This document shows positions 9,533 through 18,915 of a stretch of 64,000 nt of DNA, piece by piece; position 1 is the stretch's first letter, and each line of letters opens with the position of its first letter. Made by a program: the position numbers and the translations under genes. Under the pieces are notes generated by a model, which saw only the letters and a list, made by a program, of their open reading frames with translations, made no database searches and was not told where the DNA came from. The stretch comes from Microbacterium halotolerans (GTDB taxonomy: Bacteria > Actinomycetota > Actinomycetes > Actinomycetales > Microbacteriaceae): NCBI RefSeq assembly GCF_003569805.1, contig NZ_KZ984051.1:1625953-1689952 (forward strand), read 5' to 3'.

Positions 9533-10863
9533 CGCGTCTCTCCTGTTGCACTGGTGAGGGCCTGGTCGAGATCCCACACGATGTCTTCCGCGTCTTCGAG
9601 ACCGACCGAGATCCGGATGAGGTCGGCCGGCACGCCCGCCGCCTCGAGCTGTTCGGCCGAAAGCTGCTGATGCGTGGTCGAACCCGGATGGATCACGAGC
9701 GTGCGCGCGTCGCCGATGTTGGCGAGGTGGCTGGCCAACTGCAGCGACTCTATGACCCTCTCACCGGTCTCTCTGGCAGCCTGCCCCCGATCCGCGTCGG
9801 AGTCGAACGATCCGGATGGCCGCACGCCGAACGCGAAGACCGAGCCCGGCCCGAGTGGGAAGTACTTCTGCGCACGCTCGAAGTGCGGGTGCCCGTCCAG
9901 GCCCGCCCACGTCACGAACGACACGCGTGGGTCGGAGGCCAGCCACTCGGCGACGACCCGTGCATTGGCGATGTGCGCGTCGATCCGCTGCGGCAGCGTC
10001 TCCACGCCCTGCAGCAGGTTGAACGCCGACTGCGGGCTGAGCGCAGGGCCGATGTCGCGCAGCTGCTCGCTGCGCAGCTTGGTGAGGAACCCGTACTCGC
10101 CGAAGTTGTCCCACCACCGGATGCCGCCGTAGGACTCGACCGGTTCGGTCATGGAGGGGAAGCTGCCGTTGCCCCAGTCGAAGGTGCCTGCCTCGACGAC
10201 GATGCCGCCGAGCGTGGTGCCGTGCCCGCCGAGGAACTTCGTGACCGAGTGGATCACGATGTCGGCGCCGTGCTCGATCGGCCTCACCAGGTACGGCGTG
10301 GCCAGCGTCGCGTCGACTACCAGCGGCACGCCCGCGTCGTGCGCGACGGCCGCGAGCCCCTCCAGGTCGGCGATCTCACCGCCAGGGTTGCCGATCACCT
10401 CGGTGTAGACGACCTTCGTGTTCGCCCGGATCGCCCTGCGGAACTCCTCGGGATCGTCACTGGCGACGAAGGTGGTGTCGACGCCGAAGCGCCGCAGCGT
10501 CACATCGAGCTGGGTGACGGTGCCGCCGTACAGCTGCGCCGACGCCACGACGTGGTCGCCAGCCCCCAGCAGCGCGGCGAAGGTGATGAACTCGGCCGAC
10601 ATGCCGCTCGCGGTCGCCACGGCGCCGATGCCGCCCTCGAGCGATGCGATGCGCTCCTCCAGGGCCGCCACGGTGGGGTTGCCGATGCGTGAGTAGATGT
10701 TGCCGTACTTCTGCAGCGCGAACAGGTTCGCGGCGTCCTTGGCGTCATCGAACACGAACGACGTGGACTGGTAGATCGGCACGGCGCGCGCGCCGGTGGC
10801 CGCATCCGGGGTGCCGCCCGCATGCAGGGCGCGGGTGCGGAACCCGAACTGGTGCTCGCTCAT
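9529..10863 (-). CDS. metY: O-acetylhomoserine sulfhydrylase (MetY)
   Basis: The enzyme condenses O-acetylhomoserine with sulfide (or methanethiol) to give homocysteine (or methionine), using pyridoxal phosphate. The 444-residue protein has the Cys/Met-metabolism fold with YSRIGNPT near residue 57, ATASGMSAE near 84 and the PLP lysine Lys209 in SVTKFLGGHG. Length fits MetY rather than the shorter MetB/MetZ. It overlaps both neighbours by four bases inside an operon with a sulfonate-type transporter, so it may incorporate sulfur released from the imported compound. Confidence 0.93.
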   Translation of the reverse strand: MSEHQFGFRTRALHAGGTPDAATGARAVPIYQSTSFVFDDAKDAANLFALQKYGNIYSRIGNPTVAALEERIASLEGGIGAVATASGMSAEFITFAALLGAGDHVVASAQLYGGTVTQLDVTLRRFGVDTTFVASDDPEEFRRAIRANTKVVYTEVIGNPGGEIADLEGLAAVAHDAGVPLVVDATLATPYLVRPIEHGADIVIHSVTKFLGGHGTTLGGIVVEAGTFDWGNGSFPSMTEPVESYGGIRWWDNFGEYGFLTKLRSEQLRDIGPALSPQSAFNLLQGVETLPQRIDAHIANARVVAEWLASDPRVSFVTWAGLDGHPHFERAQKYFPLGPGSVFAFGVRPSGSFDSDADRGQAARETGERVIESLQLASHLANIGDARTLVIHPGSTTHQQLSAEQLEAAGVPADLIRISVGLEDAEDIVWDLDQALTSATGETR

Positions 10864-12926
10864 GTGGTCTCCTTCTCGCGGGGCGGTGCGGGCTGATCAT
10901 GTCGGACGCCCGCGGCGCCACCATGGTCAGACCGCACTCGGCGCACGGCTTCGCGCACGCCGTCGACGGCCCATGGGTTCTGCAGACTGGTCGTATCGCC
11001 GAGCGTATCGCCCTGCCACAGCTGCGCGAGCAGCCGCCGCAGGATCTTGCCCGAGCGGGTCTTCGGAAGCTCCGGAACGCCCACGATGTGCTTCGGCTTC
11101 GCCACGGGCCCGATGTCGGTCGTGACCCGTCGGCGCAGGTCGGTGTGGTCGGCCGCGCCCCTGGCGCCTTCGGTGACGAAAGCCGCAACGGCCTGGCCGG
11201 TGATCGGGTCGGCGACACCCGCCACCCCCGCTTCGCCGACGGCCGGATGGGCGACCAGGCTCGACTCGATCTCGATCGTCGACAGTCGGTGGCCCGACAC
11301 GTTCACGACGTCGTCGAGGCGGCCGAGGAGCCAGATGTACCCGTCCTCGTCGACCGTCGCGCCGTCGCCGGCGACGTAGTATCCGCCGTGTTCGCCGTGC
11401 CCGGCGTAGGCGGCCCAGTACGAGTCGCGGTAGCGGTGCGGGTCGCCCCACACGGTGCGCGCCATCCCGGGCCACGGGCCGCGTGCCACGAGCGTTCCGG
11501 AACGGCCGGGCGCCACCGGTGCGCCGTGCTCGTCGACGACGGCGACGTCGATCCCCGGCAGCGGCACGGTGGCCGATCCGGGCTTCAGCGCCGTCGCACC
11601 GGGCAGCGGAGCGATCATCGCGGCTCCCGTCTCGGACTGCCACCAGGTGTCGACGACGGGCGTGGACTCGCGGCCGAAGCAGCGCCGGAACCACACCCAG
11701 GCTTCCGGATTGATCGCTTCGCCCACCGTGCCCAGCAGTCGGACGGACGACAGGTCGTGACCGGCGGGGAGCTCCTCGCCGAACCAGGTCATGAAGGTCC
11801 GGATGAGCGTGGGCGCCGTGTAGTAGACGCTCACGCCGTAGCGCTCGATGATCTCGAGGTGCCGCTCGCGGTGCGGCGCATCCGGGGTGCCCTCGTAGAT
11901 CACCTGGGTGAGTCCATTCGACAGAGGGCCGTAGATCTCGTAGGTGTGCGCTGTGACCCACGCCAGGTCGGCGGTGCACCAGTGCACGTCGTCGGGCTTC
12001 GCGTCGAAGTGCGCCCAGTGCGCCCAGCTCGCGTGCGTGAGGTAGCCGCCGGTGGTGTGCACCAGGCCCTTCGGCTTCCCCGTCGTGCCCGAGGTGTAGA
12101 TGATGAACAGCGGATGCTCGGCGTCGAAGGCCTCGGCCGCGTGCTCATCCGGCTGCGTGTCGATCGCGTCGTGCCACCACACGTCGCGGCCGACGGTCCA
12201 CGGCACGTCATGGCCGGTGCGGCGCACGACCAGCACGTGCTCGAGGCGCGGCAGATCGCGGGCCGCGTCGTCGGCCGCCGACTTCACCTCGGTCGGTCTG
12301 CCGCGGCGGTGCTGCCCGTCGGTCGTGACCAGCAGCTTGGCGCCGGTGTCCTCCAGTCGGAAGCGCACCGCCTCGGCCGAGAAGCCGCCGAACACCAGCG
12401 AATGCACGGCGCCGATACGGGCGCAGGCGAGCGCGATCACGATGGTCTCGACGAGCACCGGCAGGTACACCACGACACGGTCTCCCGGCTCGATGCCGAG
12501 GGCGGTGAGCCCGTTCGCGGCCTGCGACACGCGTCGCCGCAGGTCGGCGTAGGTGACCGCTTCGCGGTCGCCGGGCTCGCCCTCGAAGAACAGCGCGACC
12601 TTGTCGCCGCGACCTGCGTCGACGTGGCGGTCGACGCAGTTGACGGCGGCGTTGAGCCGGCCTCCGGCGAACCATTCCGCCTGCGGCACGCTCAGCCCAT
12701 CCGGGCCCTCGACGGGAGGCGACCACGTGTGCGCCGTATGCCATGCCTGCGCCCAATCGAGTCGGCGCGCGGCGCGCTCCCAGAACGCGACCGGATCGGC
12801 TGCGGCTTCTGTGTACGCCTCAGGCCCGACGTTGGCCTGCGCGGCGAACGATTCTGACACCGGGAACACCCGGTTCTCGCCCAGACGGGCCTCCACAGCG
12901 GCATCCGGATCCGTCGTCACACCCAT
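10860..12926 (-). CDS. Acetyl-CoA synthetase-like AMP-forming ligase
   Basis: This 688-residue enzyme of the ANL superfamily activates a carboxylic acid to an acyl-adenylate and transfers it to CoA. The core motif TSGTTGKPKG lies at about residues 278-287, WWQSETG near 430, and the C-terminal catalytic and acetylation-sensitive lysine in PKTRSGK near Lys627. It is an Acs-type protein and a second copy exists at 35511-37481. The start ATG overlaps the permease gene by ten bases and metY begins at its stop. Placement in a sulfonate-transporter/MetY operon suggests a substrate tied to sulfur metabolism, or acetyl-CoA supply for O-acetylhomoserine; both are inference. Confidence 0.88.
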   Translation of the reverse strand: MGVTTDPDAAVEARLGENRVFPVSESFAAQANVGPEAYTEAAADPVAFWERAARRLDWAQAWHTAHTWSPPVEGPDGLSVPQAEWFAGGRLNAAVNCVDRHVDAGRGDKVALFFEGEPGDREAVTYADLRRRVSQAANGLTALGIEPGDRVVVYLPVLVETIVIALACARIGAVHSLVFGGFSAEAVRFRLEDTGAKLLVTTDGQHRRGRPTEVKSAADDAARDLPRLEHVLVVRRTGHDVPWTVGRDVWWHDAIDTQPDEHAAEAFDAEHPLFIIYTSGTTGKPKGLVHTTGGYLTHASWAHWAHFDAKPDDVHWCTADLAWVTAHTYEIYGPLSNGLTQVIYEGTPDAPHRERHLEIIERYGVSVYYTAPTLIRTFMTWFGEELPAGHDLSSVRLLGTVGEAINPEAWVWFRRCFGRESTPVVDTWWQSETGAAMIAPLPGATALKPGSATVPLPGIDVAVVDEHGAPVAPGRSGTLVARGPWPGMARTVWGDPHRYRDSYWAAYAGHGEHGGYYVAGDGATVDEDGYIWLLGRLDDVVNVSGHRLSTIEIESSLVAHPAVGEAGVAGVADPITGQAVAAFVTEGARGAADHTDLRRRVTTDIGPVAKPKHIVGVPELPKTRSGKILRRLLAQLWQGDTLGDTTSLQNPWAVDGVREAVRRVRSDHGGAAGVRHDQPAPPREKETT

Positions 12927-13726
12927 CGCTTCAGCACCGCCTTCTCGAACAGCTGCAGCAGCGCGTTCGTGAGGGTTCCCAGCAGCGCGAGCAGCACGAT
13001 CGCCATCAGGATGCGGTCGACGCGGCCCGTCTTCTGGGCGTCGTTGAGCATCCAGCCCAGACCCATCGATGCGCCGAGCAGCTCGGCGGCGACGAGGAAC
13101 AGCCAGGCCTGCGCGAGTGCGAGGCGCAGGCCCGAGATGATGCTCGGCACGACCGCCGGCAGCTGCACCGTGCGGAACAGCGACCAGCCGCGCAGGCCGA
13201 ACGAACGGCCGGCCTCGACCAGGTGCGGATCGACGTGGCGCAGGGCGCCGGCGACGTTCGTGTACACGGGGAAGAACGCCCCGATCGCGATCAGCGTGAC
13301 CTTCGACTCCTCGCCGGTCTGCAGCCATAGGATCAGCAGCGGCACCCACGCCAGCGACGGCACAGCGCGCAGCGCGACGAGCGTCGGGGCGAGGAATACG
13401 TCGCCGGCACGAGAGAGACCGACCACGGCGGCGAACGCGAGGGCGATCATGGAACCGACCAGGAACCCGATCACAACGCGCTGCACCGAGATGGCGATGT
13501 GCAGCCACAGCTCGCCGCGCTGGGCGAGCTCGATGCCGGCTGCGACCACCGACGCCGGCCGAGGCAGGCGGTACGCGGGGGCCAGCCCCGTGGCGGTGAA
13601 GAGATGCCACACCGCGACGACCACCACGGGCAGGGCGAGGCCTCCCGCGATCTTCACCCAGGTGCGCGACGCGAGGGGCGCGAGCTGTCGCCCTGCCCCT
13701 CGCGTCGTGGTCGTGCTCGAGGTCAT
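12917..13726 (-). CDS. ABC transporter permease, SsuC/TauC type
   Basis: The 269-residue permease has six predicted membrane helices and resembles the aliphatic sulfonate/taurine/nitrate class. The coupling region is visible as VRALRSFGL-like sequence (HVDPHLVEAGRSFGLRGWSLFRTVQLPA, about residues 160-190, quoted in part). A basic, Thr-rich N-terminus precedes the first helix at about 25-45. It overlaps the binding-protein stop by ATGA and the synthetase start by ten bases. Function as sulfonate import is inferred from family. Confidence 0.87.
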   Translation of the reverse strand: MTSSTTTTRGAGRQLAPLASRTWVKIAGGLALPVVVVAVWHLFTATGLAPAYRLPRPASVVAAGIELAQRGELWLHIAISVQRVVIGFLVGSMIALAFAAVVGLSRAGDVFLAPTLVALRAVPSLAWVPLLILWLQTGEESKVTLIAIGAFFPVYTNVAGALRHVDPHLVEAGRSFGLRGWSLFRTVQLPAVVPSIISGLRLALAQAWLFLVAAELLGASMGLGWMLNDAQKTGRVDRILMAIVLLALLGTLTNALLQLFEKAVLKRWV

Positions 13727-14748
13727 TCGGTCGCCTGAACCGCGAACTCGTCGTTGACGATCGTGCCCAGTGCGTCGTCGACGGCGTCCTGACCGCCGGC
13801 GATGTCGCCGGAGTCGACGAGCACGGGAGCGATCACCTCGAGCACGGCGAGCTGGTCGTCGCCCGGAACGCCGGACACGTCGAGATTGGAGCGCTCGGCG
13901 ATCACGGTCTTGGCGACCTCGAGGTCGATGCTGGCGGCGTCCGCGAGCAGCTGCGCCGTCTCATCCGGGTGATCGAGCGCCCAGGTGCGGGCCTGTTCGT
14001 AGGCGTCGACGACGGCCTGCACGATGTCGCCGTGGTCGGCGATGAAGTCCTCGGTGGAGTTGAGGAAGCCGTAGGTGTTGAAGTCGACGTTGCGGTAGAC
14101 GAGCTGATCACCCGTCTCGACCTCGGCGGCGGCCATGATCGGGTCGAGGCCCGCCCACGCGTCGACCGAGCCGCCGTCGAGCAACGCGCGGCCGTCGGCG
14201 TGCTGCACGTCCTGCACCTCGACATCGTCGAGCGAGAGGCCGCCCTCTTCGAGCGCCTGCAGCAGGAAGAAGTAGGGGTCGGTGCCCTTGGTGGCGGCGA
14301 TGCTCTTGCCCTCGAGGTCGCTCAGCTCGGTGATGTCGCTGTCGGGGCCGACGACGATCGCCGACCACTCCGGCTGCGAGTAGATGTCGATGACTTGGAT
14401 CGGCGTGCCGTTGGCCCGTGCGAGCAGCGCCGCGGAGCCCGCCGTGGAGGCGATGTCGGCGGAGCCGGAGCGGAGGAACTCGTTGGCCTTGTTGCTGCCG
14501 GCCGACTGCAGCCATTCGACGTCGACGTCGTCACCGAAGGTGTCCTCGAGGATGCCCTGGTCGCGGATGACGAGGCTGAGCGGGTTGTAGGTCGCCCAGT
14601 CGACGGTGACCTCGCTGGTCGACCAGTCGCTGCCCTCTGCCGGCGCGTCGGACCCGGCGCTCTCACCTGCGAGGCAGCCCGTGAGCATGAGCGCCATCGT
14701 GCCGGCGACGGCGGTCGCGGGAACGATTCGGCAGGTGAGGGTGCTCAT
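13723..14748 (-). CDS. ABC transporter substrate-binding lipoprotein, SsuA type
   Basis: This is a 341-residue lipoprotein with a signal peptide ending in a lipobox (LMLTGC, Cys25). The mature part matches the NMT1/SsuA-like class: VDWATYNPLSLVIRDQG, then SADIASTAGSAALLARANG, then GKSIAATKGTDPYFFLLQALEEGG, and DAWAGLDPIMAAAE. It would bind an aliphatic sulfonate or related organosulfur compound on the outer face of the membrane. The start has a GGAGAC ribosome site inside the end of the ATPase gene and overlaps its stop by ATGA. Confidence 0.88.
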   Translation of the reverse strand: MSTLTCRIVPATAVAGTMALMLTGCLAGESAGSDAPAEGSDWSTSEVTVDWATYNPLSLVIRDQGILEDTFGDDVDVEWLQSAGSNKANEFLRSGSADIASTAGSAALLARANGTPIQVIDIYSQPEWSAIVVGPDSDITELSDLEGKSIAATKGTDPYFFLLQALEEGGLSLDDVEVQDVQHADGRALLDGGSVDAWAGLDPIMAAAEVETGDQLVYRNVDFNTYGFLNSTEDFIADHGDIVQAVVDAYEQARTWALDHPDETAQLLADAASIDLEVAKTVIAERSNLDVSGVPGDDQLAVLEVIAPVLVDSGDIAGGQDAVDDALGTIVNDEFAVQATE

Positions 14749-15695
14749 GGTGTCTCCTTGGTGGTGAGCGGATGGTGGCCAGTCACGCCCAGCCCGTCGA
14801 GCAGGCTGGTGCGCAGGTCTGTGAGGGCGCGTGCGCCGCGGTCGCGCGGGCGGGCGCCCGGCACCGTGACGACGCGGGCGACGGAGCCGCTCGGACGATC
14901 CGCCTCGTCGACCGGGGCGGACGCCGAGGCGCGGGAGCCTGCGGAGCCGAGGGCGCCGATTCCGGATGTCGAGCCGAGCGCGACGACCTTCGCACGCTGA
15001 CGAGCGGGCTCGGTCTGCGCCTGCTGCAGATTGCGCAGCAGCAGTACACGGTCGGCGAGATACAGCGCCTCCTCGACGTCGTGCGTGACGAGCAGCACGG
15101 TCGTCGGCTGTGCCCGGTGGATGTCGAGCAGCAGATCGTGCATGCGCAGGCGGGTCAGCGCGTCGAGGGCGCCGAACGGCTCGTCGAGCAGCAGCACGCG
15201 CGGGCTGCGGGCGAGCGCCCTGGCGAGCGAGGCGCGCTGGGCCATGCCGCCGGACACCTCGCGCGGGCGCTGAGCCGCGGCGTGGGTGAGCCCGACGAGG
15301 TCGAGCAGCTCGGCGACCCTGGCCTTGGCGGCCTTCCGCTTGGTGCCGCGCGGCAGGCCGATGGCGACGTTCTGCGCGATGGTGCGCCACGGCAGCAGGC
15401 GCGGCTCCTGGAACGCGATCGCGGTCGATTCGTCGTGCGCCCTGGTCTGCTCTCCGTCGAGTGTGATGGTGCCGGCCGTAGGGGAGTCGAGGCCGCCGAC
15501 GAGCCGCAGCAGAGTCGACTTGCCGCACCCAGATGGGCCGACCACGGCGACGATCTCAGCCGGGGCGAGCTTCACGTCGACGTCGTGCAGCACCGTGCGG
15601 GCACCATCCTGCGTCGGGAAGGTGCGCTCGACGTCCGCGATGCGCACCTCACCCGCACGGATGTCGCTGCGCGCGGCGGATTCTGGCATACGCAT
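14745..15695 (-). CDS. ABC transporter ATP-binding protein, SsuB type
   Basis: The 316-residue ATPase is the first gene of the operon. Walker A GPSGCGKST lies near residue 54, the signature SGGMAQR near 148 and Walker B VLLLDEPFGALD near 166. After the ATPase core (ends near residue 235) there is an unusual Ala/Arg/Ser-rich tail of about 80 residues ending in LLDGLGVTGHHPL. Two ATGs, at 15695 and 15689, are possible starts. Upstream lies a 241-base divergent gap shared with the GntR regulator. Confidence 0.86.
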   Translation of the reverse strand: MRMPESAARSDIRAGEVRIADVERTFPTQDGARTVLHDVDVKLAPAEIVAVVGPSGCGKSTLLRLVGGLDSPTAGTITLDGEQTRAHDESTAIAFQEPRLLPWRTIAQNVAIGLPRGTKRKAAKARVAELLDLVGLTHAAAQRPREVSGGMAQRASLARALARSPRVLLLDEPFGALDALTRLRMHDLLLDIHRAQPTTVLLVTHDVEEALYLADRVLLLRNLQQAQTEPARQRAKVVALGSTSGIGALGSAGSRASASAPVDEADRPSGSVARVVTVPGARPRDRGARALTDLRTSLLDGLGVTGHHPLTTKETP

Positions 15696-15877
15696 CAGGA
15701 TGGCGGATCGCAGCGCTCCGGTGCGAGCCGCGTCGTAACGTGACGACACACGACGCGGCGCTGGGTGTGCGCCCGCCGTTCCGGCGACATGAATCGATCG
15801 CGGGAACGGCGGGCGCTGGGCGCAGCCCGAGCGCCGGATCGGGCGGAGCACAGGCGCCAGCGTGCCGGATGGTACTG

Positions 15878-15902
15878 TGGTCGGACCATAGTGGTCTGAC
15901 CA
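15878..15902. promoter_or_regulatory. Tandem GntR/FadR-type operator
   Basis: Two 11-base palindromes, TGGTCGGACCA (15878-15888) and TGGTCTGACCA (15892-15902), are spaced 14 bases centre to centre. They fit the TGGTnnnACCA consensus of FadR-subfamily GntR regulators such as LldR and PdhR. A possible -10 CATAGT sits between them. They lie 35 bases before the regulator gene and probably mediate its autoregulation and lldD control. Confidence 0.65.
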
Positions 15903-15936
15903 CATCTGATGCCCGGTGCAGGCGAGAGGGAACAAG

Positions 15937-16647
15937 ATGGAGCGCATGGCTGAGACGCCGAAGGCATGGCGGATCGTGCTCGACCGCATCGAGGCCGATC
16001 TGTTCAGCGGTCGACTCGGCCCCGGTGACCGGCTGCCCGGCGAACGGGAGCTCGCGAGCACCATGAGCGTCGGCCGCTCCAGCGTGCGCGAGGCGCTGCG
16101 CGTGCTCGAGGTGATGGGCGTCGTGCGCACCGCGGTCGGGTCGGGCCCCTCATCCGGGGCCATGATCGTCTCCACACCCGCGGGCGGCCTCGGCTCGCTG
16201 CTGCGGCTGCAGACCGCGGCCCAGGCGTTCGAGTTCTCCGACATCGTCGCCACGCGCCTCGTGCTCGAGGGCGCCGTCGTGCGCGAGCTGGCCGGCCGCG
16301 ACGAGCCCGACCTGTCGGCCGCCCAAGCCCTGCTCGACGCCATGTCCACGCAGGATCTGACGCGCGAAGAGTTCCTCGTGCTCGATCAGAACTTCCATCA
16401 CGCACTCGCCGAAGCATCCGGAAACGCCGTCATCGCGACTGTCATGGCCGGCCTGCGCAGCGCGATCGAGGCCTACGTCACCGCAGGCGCGGCGACGATC
16501 GCCGACTGGGAGACGACCGCGGCGCGTCTGCGCGCCGAGCATGCCGGCGTCCTCGACGCCATCCGGAACAGCGTTCCAGACGAGGCCGCGCGTCTCGTGA
16601 ACGATCACATCACCGGCTACTACGCGCAGATGCGCGACGAGGCCTGA
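15937..16647 (+). CDS. lldR: FadR-subfamily GntR transcriptional regulator
   Basis: The 236-residue DNA-binding regulator has an N-terminal winged helix ([18 protein letters not shown], then [16 protein letters not shown]; residues about 25-60) and a C-terminal all-helical FCD ligand domain with the metal-site signature [15 protein letters not shown]. The start ATG follows GCGAGAGGG. It sits 14 bases upstream of a lactate dehydrogenase gene and behind a tandem TGGTCnGACCA operator, so a lactate-responsive LldR role is likely. The symbol rests on this context, not on a direct match. Confidence 0.82.
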   Translation: MERMAETPKAWRIVLDRIEADLFSGRLGPGDRLPGERELASTMSVGRSSVREALRVLEVMGVVRTAVGSGPSSGAMIVSTPAGGLGSLLRLQTAAQAFEFSDIVATRLVLEGAVVRELAGRDEPDLSAAQALLDAMSTQDLTREEFLVLDQNFHHALAEASGNAVIATVMAGLRSAIEAYVTAGAATIADWETTAARLRAEHAGVLDAIRNSVPDEAARLVNDHITGYYAQMRDEA

Positions 16648-16661
16648 GGAGAGAGGACACC

Positions 16662-17891
16662 ATGGTTCAGCGACAGTTCCCCAAGCCCGCAGAGGTGCTG
16701 GAGTTCCTGAAGATCAAGCTGCCGGAGTTCGGCAGGAACGCCAGGCTCAAGAAGGCGTTCTCGATCTACGACCTGCGCGACATCGCCCAGCGCCGCACAC
16801 CGGCCGCCGCGTTCGACTACACCGACGGAGCCGCCGATCAGGAACTGTCGATACAGCGCGCCAGGCAGGCGTTCGAAGACATCGAGTTCCATCCGGACAT
16901 CCTCGCGCCCGCGCCGAACGTCGACACCTCGACCGAGATCCTCGGCGGCACGTCGGCGCTGCCGTTCGGCATCGCGCCGACCGGATTCACTCGGCTGATG
17001 CAGACCGAGGGCGAGACGGCGGGCGCCGGTGCGGCCGGAGCCGCTGGCATCCCGTTCACGCTGTCGACGCTCGGCACCACCTCGATCGAGAGCGTCAAGG
17101 AGGCGAACCCGAACGGGCGCAACTGGTTCCAGCTGTACGTCATGCGCGAGCGTGAGATCTCATACGGGCTGGTCGAGCGCGCGGCGAAGGCCGGCTTCGA
17201 CACGCTGCAGTTCACCGTCGACACCCCGGTCGCAGGCAATCGGATGCGCGACGGGCGCAACGGCTTCTCCATCCCACCGCAGCTCTCCCTGGGAACGATC
17301 GCGAACGCGATTCCGCGGCCGTGGTGGTGGATCGACTTCCTCACCACCCCGAAGCTCGAGTTCGCGTCGCTGTCGTCGACGGGCGGCACGGTCGGCGACC
17401 TGCTCAACGCCGCGATGGACCCGACCATCAGCTACGACGACCTCGACGTCATCCGGGAGATGTGGCCGGGCAAGATCGTGGTCAAGGGCGTGCAGAACGT
17501 GCCGGATGCGGTGAAGCTGATCGACAGGGGAGTCGACGGCATCATCCTGTCGAACCACGGCGGACGCCAGCTCGACCGCGCGCCGATCCCGTTCCGGCTG
17601 CTGCCGGATGTGGTGCGCGAGATCGGCGAGGACGCCACGGTGATGGTCGACACCGGCATCATGAACGGCCAGGACATCGTGGCCGCGATGGCGCTCGGCG
17701 CGAAGTTCACGCTGATCGGCCGCGCCTACCTGTACGGCCTGATGGCCGGCGGACGCGAAGGCGTCGACCGCACGATCGAGATCCTCTCCACCGAGATCCG
17801 CCGCACCATGGCGCTGCTGGGCGTGTCGTCCCTCGAGGAGCTGGAGCCGCGCCACGTCACCCAGCTGACGCGGCTGGTACCGGTGCGCTGA
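16662..17891 (+). CDS. lldD: L-lactate dehydrogenase, FMN-dependent
   Basis: This 409-residue alpha-hydroxyacid dehydrogenase oxidises L-lactate to pyruvate with FMN and passes electrons to quinone. The family catalytic signature SNHGGRQLD is present with His299, and [20 protein letters not shown] and [11 protein letters not shown] match the TIM-barrel FMN site. A ribosome site GAGGAGAG precedes the ATG. Length is a little above E. coli LldD (396), which suits the actinobacterial quinone-dependent form; lactate 2-monooxygenase is a less likely alternative. It is the second gene of the GntR operon. Confidence 0.88.
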   Translation: MVQRQFPKPAEVLEFLKIKLPEFGRNARLKKAFSIYDLRDIAQRRTPAAAFDYTDGAADQELSIQRARQAFEDIEFHPDILAPAPNVDTSTEILGGTSALPFGIAPTGFTRLMQTEGETAGAGAAGAAGIPFTLSTLGTTSIESVKEANPNGRNWFQLYVMREREISYGLVERAAKAGFDTLQFTVDTPVAGNRMRDGRNGFSIPPQLSLGTIANAIPRPWWWIDFLTTPKLEFASLSSTGGTVGDLLNAAMDPTISYDDLDVIREMWPGKIVVKGVQNVPDAVKLIDRGVDGIILSNHGGRQLDRAPIPFRLLPDVVREIGEDATVMVDTGIMNGQDIVAAMALGAKFTLIGRAYLYGLMAGGREGVDRTIEILSTEIRRTMALLGVSSLEELEPRHVTQLTRLVPVR

Positions 17892-17897
17892 GCCGCC

Positions 17898-17927
17898 CCG
17901 CGGGTGGGCAGCGCCTCACACCCGCGG
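17898..17927. terminator. Bidirectional terminator hairpin
   Basis: CCGCGGGTG and CACCCGCGG form a perfect 9-bp stem around a 12-base loop between the convergent lldD and HAD genes. The right arm overlaps the last codons of the HAD gene. No U-tract is evident. Confidence 0.5.
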
Positions 17928-18689
17928 CGGCAGCTCCTTCAGCAGCGCGTCGAGGTGGTCGGCGGTGTCCTCCCAGCCGGTGACGGCGACGCAGGCGACC
18001 TCGCCCATGTCGAGCACGGGACGGTCATTGCCATCCGGATCGAGTCGATCGCCGTAGAAGAGCATGTCGCTCAGGGCGATGCCGGTCTGCTCCGACAGAC
18101 GCCGCATCCCAAAGGCCTTGTCGATTCCCTTGCGCGTGATGTCCACGGACGTCGATCCGCCTGAGCGCACCTCGAGGTCGGGTACTCGAACGGCAACGGC
18201 TTGGCGCAGGGCGTTCTTCTTCGCGCCGTCTGGGTCCCACGCGCGCTTGGCATCGACCGGTGCGCTCTGCCCGAGAGCCGAGAAGGTGATCTGCGATCCT
18301 CGGTCTTCGATCCGCTCGCCCCAGGCGTGTGCCTCCCACACCCCGAGCCTGCGGGCTTCCTCCTCGACGGCGACGATTGCGGCCGACTTCTCCTCGTCGG
18401 TGAGCCCGTGGGCGTAGACGGGTGAGAATGCGGTGCCGTCGAACCGGTCGTAGCGGGTGCCGCAGGTCGGCAGCAGGTGGACGTGCGACAGCGCATCCGG
18501 TGCCTCCGGCAGCAGGTCGACGACCTGCGTGCGGAACTGCTCGATCTGCCCGCCCGAGATGATCGCCACCTCGACGCGTTCGGCGAGGCGGACGAGCAGG
18601 TCGCCGATGCGCGGATCGATCGGGCTCTTCGACGGCGCGAGGGTGTCATCGAGGTCGAAGGCGACGACGAGCGGGGAGTTCTGTGTCAC
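17916..18689 (-). CDS. HAD superfamily sugar-phosphatase-like hydrolase
   Basis: The 257-residue protein is a HAD-IIB (Cof/phosphomannomutase-like) hydrolase. Motif I is FDLDDTLAPS with nucleophile Asp12 and acid Asp14; motif II is AIISGG; the C-terminal block KGIDKAFGMRRLSEQTG plus DMLFYGDRLDPDGND supplies the lysine and acidic metal ligands. It probably dephosphorylates or isomerises a sugar phosphate. The GTG start follows TAGGAT by exactly six bases, consistent with a leaderless transcript. It is convergent with lldD. Confidence 0.85.
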   Translation of the reverse strand: MTQNSPLVVAFDLDDTLAPSKSPIDPRIGDLLVRLAERVEVAIISGGQIEQFRTQVVDLLPEAPDALSHVHLLPTCGTRYDRFDGTAFSPVYAHGLTDEEKSAAIVAVEEEARRLGVWEAHAWGERIEDRGSQITFSALGQSAPVDAKRAWDPDGAKKNALRQAVAVRVPDLEVRSGGSTSVDITRKGIDKAFGMRRLSEQTGIALSDMLFYGDRLDPDGNDRPVLDMGEVACVAVTGWEDTADHLDALLKELPPRV

Positions 18690-18695
18690 GCGTCG

Positions 18696-18701
18696 ATCCT
18701 A
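18696..18701 (-). promoter_or_regulatory. Leaderless -10 box of the HAD gene
   Basis: On the minus strand TAGGAT stands six bases before the GTG start, and no ribosome site is present. Confidence 0.4.
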
Positions 18702-18915
18702 CGGCGGTCCCGATGAGTGATCCCGGATGATCGGGCCGGCACCGGTCGCTCGGGAACGGGGGCGTGCGCGCCGACGACGAGGCGAGCTTCGAGTGCGGAA
18801 CGCGAACTCGGCACATCAGGGCCGACAGCGCCGAGCCGCCGAGCCCGGGCAGCGCAGCGCTTCCGATCAGCGGGATCGGAAAGGGCCTCGCGCCCGCGTG
18901 CGCGAGAATGTAGGG

